5,107 bases of DNA, taken from contig JAUWOG010000227.1 of NCBI GenBank assembly GCA_030612305.1, forward strand, positions 1 to 5,107, read 5' to 3'. Below the pieces are notes generated by a model, which worked only from the letters and a program-made list of their open reading frames with translations, made no database searches and was not told the DNA's origin. The stretch is from Armatimonadota bacterium. Its GTDB lineage: Bacteria > Armatimonadota > Zipacnadia > Zipacnadales > UBA11051. Positions 1 through 5,107 of the stretch are shown in pieces. A program made the position numbers and the translations under genes. The stretch's first letter is position 1. Each line of letters begins with the position of its first letter.

Positions 1-2
1 CG

Positions 3-152
3 GGCAGATGTCAGGCGGGTGACTGGGTCGATTACCCGGCAAGTGTTGTAGTCGGGGGGTGCTTCGGGTTGCTTGCTGTGATGATGCTGGTGGCGATTGC
101 GGCCGGGGCGAAGATGGTGCGCGAAACGATTGAGGAATCGAGAGTCACCTAA
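3..152 (+). CDS. C-terminal end of an unidentified membrane protein (5' partial)
   Basis: The frame is open from the left edge to TAA at 150-152 and gives the last 49 residues of a protein whose start lies outside the window. Visible are a short polar stretch (GDWVDYP, fragment residues 6-12), one hydrophobic helix at about residues 15-36 rich in Val, Gly, Ala, Leu and Met, and a charged tail (KMVRETIEESRVT) that is probably cytoplasmic. This is a normal ending for a multi-spanning inner-membrane protein, or for an enzyme anchored by a C-terminal helix. The family cannot be recognised from so little sequence. The stop codon touches the TTG start of the next gene, so the two are probably co-transcribed and translationally coupled. 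Given its neighbours, a role in envelope glycan or lipid synthesis is possible, but that is inference only. That it is coding is supported by the helix-plus-charged-tail pattern and the exact junction. Confidence 0.6.
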   Translation, partial: GRCQAGDWVDYPASVVVGGCFGLLAVMMLVAIAAGAKMVRETIEESRVT

Positions 153-1517
153 TTGCGCTTATTGTTGATATTCCCGAGGTTCAAGTACCCGTCAGGGGAC
201 CCACCACTCGGTGTGGCGTACCTGGCTGCCTCGCTGAGGCAGGCCGGGCATGATGTGGAGATATTCGATGCCACGTTTGTCAAGCGGCCACTGGAGGCGC
301 TGAAGAAGAGGCTGCAGGAGACGAGCTATGACCTGATCGGGATAAGCATACTGACCTCGATGCTGGCCGGCGCCGCCGAGGTAGCGAAGGTGTGCCGCGA
401 GTACAGCGATGCGGTGGTCTGCGCCGGTGGTCCCCATGCGACAGTCGAGCCGGAGAGCACGTTGGGACTCGAAGGCATAGATGGGGTGATGGTCGGTGAG
501 GGCGAGGAGTTGATCGTCAGGCTGGCCGAGGCCGAGGGGGATTTCAGCAAGGTGCCGCAGATGTGGTACCGGGATGGGGAGAGGATCGTCCGGGGAGAGC
601 CGATGGAGCCGATCGCGGACCTCGATGAGTTCCCGTTTCCGGCGCGAGACCTGCTGGATATGCGGCGCTACATGGAGATATGGTATCAGCTCGATGCGGT
701 GAAGTACGGGCTGCGGGGGACCTCCATCATCGCGTCGCGAGGTTGTCCGTTCGATTGCGCGTACTGCCAGCCGACACTACGGAGCATCTTCGGGAAACGC
801 GTGCGGCGGCGGTCACCGGAGAATATAGTGAGTGAACTGGTGGAGATAAAGCGGGAATATGACCCGGATGGGGTGATGTGGTTGGATGATACGTTCCTGC
901 TGGACAAGAGCTGGATGAGTGAGCTGTGCGAGGGGATAAGGGAGGCGGATCTGGGGCTGATCTGGGGCGCGAATGTCAGGGCGGATGTGGCGGATAAGGA
1001 TATGCTGGCCGAGATGCAGAGAGCAGGGCTGCGGATCGTGCATGTGGGCATCGAGTCGGCGAGCCAGCGGATTCTCGATGAGGTGTATCAGAAGGGGATA
1101 ACGATTCAGCAGGTGAGGCAAGCAGTCGGGGATGCGCATGAGTTGGGGCTGCAAGTGCGGGGCTATTTCATGATGGGTGCGCCGACGGAGACGGAGGAGG
1201 AATTGCGGGCGACAGTGCGGCTGGCGAATGAGCTGCCGCTGGATGATGTCACGTTCAGCATTACGACCCCGCTTCCGCATACGCACCTCTATGAGAAGAC
1301 GAGGCACCTGATTGCGCGGGAGTTCTCGCAGTTTGATTACTATAAGCGCGCGGTCTATGAGGATGGGGCCGGGGTGAAGGCGCGCACACTGGACAGGATG
1401 AAGAAGGCGGCGTACCTGCAGTTCTATCTGGGCCGCAAGCGGCTGTGGCGGACGGTGCGGTCCGTGCTGGGAGTGAGCGGGATGAGGAAGATGCTGCTGA
1501 AGGTGCAGAGGTTCTGA
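153..1517 (+). CDS. Cobalamin-binding (B12) radical SAM protein
   Basis: A 454-residue protein with the usual two-domain layout of BchE/HpnJ-type enzymes. Residues 1-140 form a Rossmann-like cobalamin-binding domain: MRLLLIFPR start, PLGVAYLAASLRQAGHDVEIFDA at 18-40 (here split by no gap), GGPHATVEPE at 92-101 and GEGE at 115-118. The classical DxHxxG cobalamin ligand motif is absent, as in many of this family. The radical SAM barrel follows, with the iron-sulfur motif CPFDCAYC (C198, C202, C205), LDDTF at 244-248, GIES at 299-302 and GYFMMGAPTET at 337-347. The C-terminal 46 residues (409-454) hold 14 Lys/Arg and one Asp and may lie against a membrane. TTG at 153 is the first codon after the preceding in-frame TAA and gives the expected N-terminus; a weak GAGAG lies 8 bases upstream. 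Family members methylate or rearrange unactivated carbons using SAM and cobalamin. The substrate here is unknown; adjoining glycosyltransferase-like genes suggest an envelope lipid or sugar. Confidence 0.93.
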   Translation: MRLLLIFPRFKYPSGDPPLGVAYLAASLRQAGHDVEIFDATFVKRPLEALKKRLQETSYDLIGISILTSMLAGAAEVAKVCREYSDAVVCAGGPHATVEPESTLGLEGIDGVMVGEGEELIVRLAEAEGDFSKVPQMWYRDGERIVRGEPMEPIADLDEFPFPARDLLDMRRYMEIWYQLDAVKYGLRGTSIIASRGCPFDCAYCQPTLRSIFGKRVRRRSPENIVSELVEIKREYDPDGVMWLDDTFLLDKSWMSELCEGIREADLGLIWGANVRADVADKDMLAEMQRAGLRIVHVGIESASQRILDEVYQKGITIQQVRQAVGDAHELGLQVRGYFMMGAPTETEEELRATVRLANELPLDDVTFSITTPLPHTHLYEKTRHLIAREFSQFDYYKRAVYEDGAGVKARTLDRMKKAAYLQFYLGRKRLWRTVRSVLGVSGMRKMLLKVQRF

Positions 1518-1518
1518 C

Positions 1519-1543
1519 GGCAAAGGCAACGGCAGAAGGCAAG
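1519..1543 (+). repeat. Short degenerate GGCAAN hexamer repeat in the intergenic spacer
   Basis: The 48-base gap between the radical SAM gene and the next gene begins with GGCAAA, GGCAAC, GGCAGA and, after one extra A, GGCAAG. The spacer as a whole is purine-rich and contains no hairpin, so it does not look like a terminator and read-through transcription is expected. It may be simple-sequence slippage with no function. Confidence 0.4.
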
Positions 1544-1565
1544 GACGGGCGGCGGCGATGGAGGG

Positions 1566-3320
1566 ATGATGCAGCGTCTGAGGCCGGGCGAAATGAGGGC
1601 GGTACTGCTCGTGGCGGCAGCCGTAATGGCGGTGACGCTGCTTCCGTATGTGGCCGCGCTGCGCATCGCGGCTCCCGGTGATGTGTTCGGCGGCTTCATC
1701 TGGGGCGTAGATGACGGCAATGTGTACCTGTCGTGGATAAGGCAGGCCTCCGAGGGGCACCTGCTGCTGGCGAACCAGTATGCCACGGACCCCCAGAATC
1801 CCCATTTCTTCAATGTGTTTCTGCTGATGGCGGGGCTGATCTGTCGCCTCAGCGGCCTGGCACCGATATATGTGTCTCACGGCCTGCGTATCATCGGGGG
1901 CGTGTTCATGCTGGGCGCGTTCTACTGGCTGGTGTCACTGCTGACGCGGGACCGGTATGTGCGCTGGGCGGCGCTGGGTCTGGTGGCTCTGGGTTCGGGT
2001 CTGGGCTGGGTAGTAGTGGCGCTGGAGGAGGCCGGCCTGCCTATGGGGCTGCGGCCGGTGGATGTGGGCCTCGGCTGGCAGACGCAACCGGAGGCAGTGA
2101 CGTTCGTTGCGGCGCTGCTGAACCCGCTGTTCATCACCTCCATGGGGCTGATATGCCTGACGCTGGGGTACGCGCTGCGAGCTGTGGAGGAGAACCGGCT
2201 GAGGTCGGCGGCGATCGCCGGAGTACTGCTGCTGGTGCTGGGCAATATCCACTCGTACGATATCTTCGCGGTACATGTGACGCTGGGCGCGTGGTTACTA
2301 TATGGTGTGGCGACCCGGCGATATGAGCTAGGGCCGGTGGCGTTCATCTATGGCGTGATATTCCTCATCGGGCTGCCCGCGCCGCTGTGGTCGTACTGGG
2401 CGGCGAACCAGGACCCGTCTTACCTGGTGACGGCGTGGACGCCGACGCTCTCAGCGGGGTGCATCAACTACGTGGTCTCGTATGGCCTGCTGGCGGTGTT
2501 TGGGGCTATCGGTGCATGGGCTGCTTTCAGGAGGCGGAGGCAGACGTTCGATGCGGAGGGTCTGGAGGAGTATGTGCCGCCGGACTTGCTGAAGTTCGCG
2601 CTCTTCTGGGTGGTGGCGAACAGCGTGGTGCTGGCGCTTCCGGTTTCTTTCCAGCGGAAGCTGATCGAGGGGTTGCATATCCCGGTGGCGATACTGGCCG
2701 GTGCGGGGATAGTATATCTGGCGCGACTGCTGACAAGGCGGGCGGCGGAAGAGGGCAGGCTGCAAACGGTCAGAGAGCGGATGGCACTGACGGTGGTGGC
2801 GGCGATAGTGCTGTGTCTGCCGAGCAATGCGCTCTTTGTGAACCAGTGCCTGGGGCATGTGAAGACGAACAATGAGCAGCTTCTGCATGTGTTGGCGCCG
2901 CCGATTTATCTGAGCGCCGACTATGCGGAGGCAGTGGGCTGGCTGGGTGCGAACGCGAGGGAGGGGGAAGTCGTGCTGAGTTCGTCGCTGATCGGGAATC
3001 ACATTCCGGCGGCGGCTCCATGTACGGTGTACGTCGGGCACTGGGCAGAGACGCTGTATTTTTCGCGGAAGCTGGGTAAGGCGGCGGAGTTCTTCTCGCC
3101 GGGGACGGGAACGGAGCGGCGGCTGGATGTGTTGTGCGGGGATGTCGGGGCGAGGTATGTGGTGTATGGGCCGTATGAGCGGCTGATAGGGAATAGCACC
3201 AGGTGGGGAATTGGCTACGGCGATGGTGATGAAGGCATTGACCTGGAGGAGGCGACCGGGGGAGTGCTGAGGCGAGTGTTTGAGGCGGGCGATGTGAAGG
3301 TGTATGAGGTGGATATGTGA
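1566..3320 (+). CDS. Multi-spanning membrane protein, GT-C glycosyltransferase-like
   Basis: A 584-residue integral membrane protein with about 11-12 hydrophobic segments (near residues 11-33, 84-98, 104-125, 132-153, 178-203, 213-227, 231-249, 256-276, 298-319, 341-360, 369-388, 404-424) and a soluble C-terminal region (about 440-584). The first long loop carries an acidic pair, D49-D50 in GVDDGNVYLSWIRQ, followed by EGHLLLANQY. This placing matches the catalytic acidic loop of GT-C enzymes, which transfer sugars from polyprenyl-phosphate donors on the outer face of the membrane. Other distinctive stretches are GNIHSYD (226-232) and FQRKLIEGLHIP (362-373). The soluble end resembles the periplasmic domains of YfhO-like and related proteins (YVVYGPYERL at 531-540). 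I cannot name a family or the transferred sugar. ATG 1566 follows GAGGG with no gap; ATG 1569 and, better placed, ATG 1593 (residue 10) are alternatives. The gene ends by overlapping the next one by one base, indicating a shared operon. Confidence 0.85.
   Translation: MMQRLRPGEMRAVLLVAAAVMAVTLLPYVAALRIAAPGDVFGGFIWGVDDGNVYLSWIRQASEGHLLLANQYATDPQNPHFFNVFLLMAGLICRLSGLAPIYVSHGLRIIGGVFMLGAFYWLVSLLTRDRYVRWAALGLVALGSGLGWVVVALEEAGLPMGLRPVDVGLGWQTQPEAVTFVAALLNPLFITSMGLICLTLGYALRAVEENRLRSAAIAGVLLLVLGNIHSYDIFAVHVTLGAWLLYGVATRRYELGPVAFIYGVIFLIGLPAPLWSYWAANQDPSYLVTAWTPTLSAGCINYVVSYGLLAVFGAIGAWAAFRRRRQTFDAEGLEEYVPPDLLKFALFWVVANSVVLALPVSFQRKLIEGLHIPVAILAGAGIVYLARLLTRRAAEEGRLQTVRERMALTVVAAIVLCLPSNALFVNQCLGHVKTNNEQLLHVLAPPIYLSADYAEAVGWLGANAREGEVVLSSSLIGNHIPAAAPCTVYVGHWAETLYFSRKLGKAAEFFSPGTGTERRLDVLCGDVGARYVVYGPYERLIGNSTRWGIGYGDGDEGIDLEEATGGVLRRVFEAGDVKVYEVDM
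1580..1583 (+). promoter_or_regulatory. Possible ribosome binding site favouring a start at 1593
   Basis: GAGG lies 9 bases before ATG 1593, a normal Shine-Dalgarno distance. The only purine-rich site before ATG 1566 (GAGGG, 1561-1565) touches that codon directly and is 3 bases from ATG 1569, both too close for efficient initiation. A start at 1593 gives MRAVLLVAAAV, with the first membrane helix beginning at once, and lengthens the spacer after the radical SAM gene to 75 bases. GAGG is a common string in this G-rich strand, so the evidence is modest. Confidence 0.35.
3306..3312 (+). promoter_or_regulatory. Shine-Dalgarno site for the YfhO-family gene
   Basis: GAGGTGG lies inside the last codons of the preceding gene and ends 7 bases before ATG 3320. 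It closely matches the anti-Shine-Dalgarno end of 16S rRNA and fixes the start of the downstream gene. Together with the TGATG overlap it points to translational coupling of the two membrane proteins. Confidence 0.7.
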
Positions 3321-5107
3321 TGTCGGGCGGCGGCAAGAGCCTCTACAACCGGGAGCTTGCGGCGCTGGGTTTCCTGGCCGCGGTCGCGCTGGTGGTTTTG
3401 TGGCCGGTGACGCTGGGAGATAAGGTGCTGCTGCCGGCGGACCTGTTGCTGCGGATGGAGCCGTTCCGTGCTCATGCGCGGGAGTATGATTTTGAGCGGG
3501 TGCAGAACCCGATCCTGGATGCGATCCAGCAGTTCTACCCGTGGCGCAAATTCGCCGGCGAGCAGGCACGGGCCGACCAGGTGCCATTATGGAATCCGTA
3601 CATGTCCTGCGGGGCGCCGTTTCTGGCGAACAATCAGGCGGCTCCGTTCTATCCGGAGACATGGCTGTGGTACGTGATGTCGGCGGAGCGGGCGTTCGGC
3701 TGGGCGGCGTTTCTGTATATGGTGCTGGCGGGCGGGTTCATGTACTGGTATCTGCGCACAGTCGGCTGCCGGGCGGAGGCGGCCCTGCTGGGTGCGCTTC
3801 CGTTCATGTTGTCAGGCTTCGCCATCGCGTGGATGACGTTCCCGACGCTGCGCTCAGTGCCAGTGTGGCTGCCGCTGATGCTGGTGGGCCATGAGAAGAT
3901 GGTGCGGGGGGACAGGGGGCCGTGGTGGCTGCTGGCGGGACTGGGCATCGGGATGCAGTTCCTCGTCGGGCATCTGCACATCTCGTTTTTCATGCTGCTG
4001 GTGTTCGGCGGGTATGTGGTGTTCCGGGCGGTGTGGGGACATGAAGGCCGGCGACAGTGGGGGACGGTCGGGTATGGATTGGGAGCGATAGCTCGCGGGG
4101 GTCTGATGGGTGCCGCGCAACTCACGCCCGTGCTGGAACTGGTGAGGCTGTCGAGCCGGCAGCTACATTCGTGGGAGCATATCAAGGGCTTTGGGCTGGT
4201 GCCGGCGTCGCTGCTGACGGGCCTGATGCCGGACATCTTCGGGAACCCGGTGGACTACAACTACTGGGGCGAGATATTCATTACGAAGGGGCGGGCGTAC
4301 CTGGAAAACGTTTGGTACGTGGGTGTCGCGCCACTGATGCTGGCAGTCGCGGCCCTGGCACTATGGCGCCGGCGGATGGTGTGGGTCTGGCTGGGGGCGG
4401 TAGGCGGGGGGGGCGGATTGGCCTGGGGTACGTGGCTGTGCTGGGCGTTGTATGAGCTGGTGCCGCCGCTGCGGACACTTCCAGGCATCAGTCGCGCGGT
4501 CATCATCGTGGATATCGGGCTAGCGGTGCTGGCGGGGCTGGGCGCAGAGGCGGTCTTTCGAGCACTGAGTGCGTCGGGGAAAGAACGAGTGCTCAAGGTG
4601 GTGACATGGACGGGCATTGCCATAATCGGTATCGGTGTCGCCGGGGGGCTGGGAGTGTGGTTCTTCACGGGGGGGCTTGAGCAAGGGTTGCCGGGCATTG
4701 GGGAATATACGCTGGCGCAGGTGGGGATATTCGTGGCGTTGGCAGTCGCAAGCGCGCTGCTAATCGGACTGACGACGCGCCGGCGAGAGCTGGCCGTGGG
4801 ATTGCTGCTGCTGGTTGTTGCGGTTGACCTGGGGCGCGGCGCAGTGCGCTTCATCCCGATGGTGCCCCGGGAGTATCTGCATATCGAGACGCAGGCGCTG
4901 GCGGCGATGAAAGGGGGACCGGGGAGCTTCCGGATGCTGTCGCTTTCCGGGCCGGGTGGGTGGATCACGCGGATGCCGCCGAATGTGCCGATGGCGTTCG
5001 GGCTGGAATGTGTCGAGAGTTCGGACTCACTGACCGTGCCGTGGTATGACGGCCTGGTGAATGTGGCGCGCGGGAGCGATGGGCAGTTGCAGCCGGCCCT
5101 GCCGCTG
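3320..5107 (+). CDS. YfhO-family membrane protein (3' partial)
   Basis: The frame starts at ATG 3320, sharing the A of the preceding TGA, and stays open for 596 codons to the window edge. After a first helix (about 12-33) comes a long loop with the YfhO signature: D67, Q70-Q71, FYPWRKF (72-78), PLWNPYMSCGAPFLAN (89-104) and FYP (110-112). Further hydrophobic segments lie near 124-146, 155-190, 201-237, 249-270, 333-349, 353-380, 391-415, 427-449, 464-485 and 489-507. GAAQLTPVLELVRLSSR (264-280) and NVWYVGVAPLMLA (330-342) are also typical. DLGRGAVRFIP (503-513) leads into an extracytoplasmic domain beginning with FRML (537-540), which is cut off; family members often reach about 800 residues or more. 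YfhO proteins are GT-C-like; Bacillus subtilis YfhO is needed for lipoteichoic acid glycosylation. A similar sugar-transfer role on a surface polymer or lipid is likely here, substrate unknown. A run of eight G encodes part of residues 363-365. Confidence 0.88.
   Translation, partial: MSGGGKSLYNRELAALGFLAAVALVVLWPVTLGDKVLLPADLLLRMEPFRAHAREYDFERVQNPILDAIQQFYPWRKFAGEQARADQVPLWNPYMSCGAPFLANNQAAPFYPETWLWYVMSAERAFGWAAFLYMVLAGGFMYWYLRTVGCRAEAALLGALPFMLSGFAIAWMTFPTLRSVPVWLPLMLVGHEKMVRGDRGPWWLLAGLGIGMQFLVGHLHISFFMLLVFGGYVVFRAVWGHEGRRQWGTVGYGLGAIARGGLMGAAQLTPVLELVRLSSRQLHSWEHIKGFGLVPASLLTGLMPDIFGNPVDYNYWGEIFITKGRAYLENVWYVGVAPLMLAVAALALWRRRMVWVWLGAVGGGGGLAWGTWLCWALYELVPPLRTLPGISRAVIIVDIGLAVLAGLGAEAVFRALSASGKERVLKVVTWTGIAIIGIGVAGGLGVWFFTGGLEQGLPGIGEYTLAQVGIFVALAVASALLIGLTTRRRELAVGLLLLVVAVDLGRGAVRFIPMVPREYLHIETQALAAMKGGPGSFRMLSLSGPGGWITRMPPNVPMAFGLECVESSDSLTVPWYDGLVNVARGSDGQLQPALPL
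4383..4413 (+). other. G-tract cluster with G-quadruplex potential, including a run of eight G
   Basis: Inside the YfhO-family gene lie GGG (4383-4385), GGGGG (4393-4397) and eight consecutive G (4406-4413), followed by GGGG at 4425-4428. The eight-G run can supply two stacks, so four G-runs are available for a quadruplex in the coding strand or mRNA, although one loop (8 bases) is slightly longer than the usual limit. The tract encodes glycines in a hydrophobic segment (residues 362-366 are all Gly). It could equally be a by-product of the G-rich codon preference seen throughout the window. Confidence 0.3.

Noticed and set aside
1515..1565. Possible fusion of the radical SAM and GT-C-like genes by read-through of TGA 1515-1517, since the spacer has no further stop in that frame
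   Set aside because: The spacer would encode a low-complexity RQRQRQ-type linker, both genes have complete natural ends, and nothing such as a selenocysteine-type hairpin is apparent.
1518..1565. Terminator or promoter in the only sizeable spacer
   Set aside because: There is no inverted repeat, no T-run and no plausible -35/-10 pair; the spacer is purine-rich and only 48 bases long.
1445..1681. 78-codon + strand open frame spanning the radical SAM/GT-C junction
   Set aside because: It overlaps both genes in another frame and encodes Gly/Arg/Ala-rich sequence without hydrophobic core or motif.
813..1880. Long minus-strand open frame (355 codons) across the radical SAM gene and the start of the next gene
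   Set aside because: It spans two real genes and their spacer, and its product is a low-complexity mix of His, Pro, Arg, Gln and Leu with no domain. It is a by-product of G-rich codon preference on the + strand.
2451..3662. Minus-strand open frame of 403 codons opposite the two membrane-protein genes
   Set aside because: Its product is rich in Arg, Pro, His and Gln, has no recognisable domain, and lies opposite well-supported membrane proteins.
4261..4968. Minus-strand open frame of 235 codons inside the YfhO-family gene
   Set aside because: The product is Ser/Pro/Thr-rich low-complexity sequence complementary to G-rich codons; the + strand frame has clear family motifs.

Overview
This window is a densely packed, one-directional block of four plus-strand genes from a G+C-rich prokaryote. 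It holds the 3' end of an unidentified membrane-protein gene (3-152), a complete gene for a cobalamin-binding radical SAM enzyme (153-1517), a complete gene for a large multi-spanning membrane protein that resembles GT-C glycosyltransferases (1566-3320), and the first 596 codons of a YfhO-family membrane protein that runs off the right edge (3320-5107). The reading frame of this last gene is open from 3320 to the final base.

The junctions look like those of an operon. The first stop codon (TAA, 150-152) is followed directly by the TTG start of the radical SAM gene. A 48-base spacer separates the radical SAM gene from the GT-C-like gene. The third and fourth genes share one base (TGATG), with a good Shine-Dalgarno sequence inside the end of the third. 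I see no promoter, terminator, tRNA, rRNA, CRISPR array, insertion sequence or attachment site. Nothing is left unexplained over more than 48 bases.

Functional reading: YfhO relatives and GT-C-like proteins act at the membrane on lipid-linked sugars, lipoteichoic acid or other surface glycans. Cobalamin-dependent radical SAM enzymes often methylate or rearrange unactivated carbons, several of them on lipids or small molecules. The plausible common theme is building or decorating an envelope glycolipid or polysaccharide. That theme is inferred from gene content and spacing; no substrate can be read from the sequence.

Organism: the Shine-Dalgarno sites, the TTG start and the gene types suggest a bacterium. 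The coding strand is strongly richer in G than in C. Despite the high G+C content, ATA is used for about 10 of 24 isoleucines in the radical SAM gene, and AGG for arginine is common. That is unlike typical high-G+C Actinobacteria or Proteobacteria and would fit an uncultured lineage such as Armatimonadota, Chloroflexota or a similar phylum. This placement is a guess. No feature here clearly marks a new biological system; the most interesting points are the pairing of the radical SAM enzyme with two glycosyltransferase-like membrane proteins and the unassigned family of the 584-residue protein.
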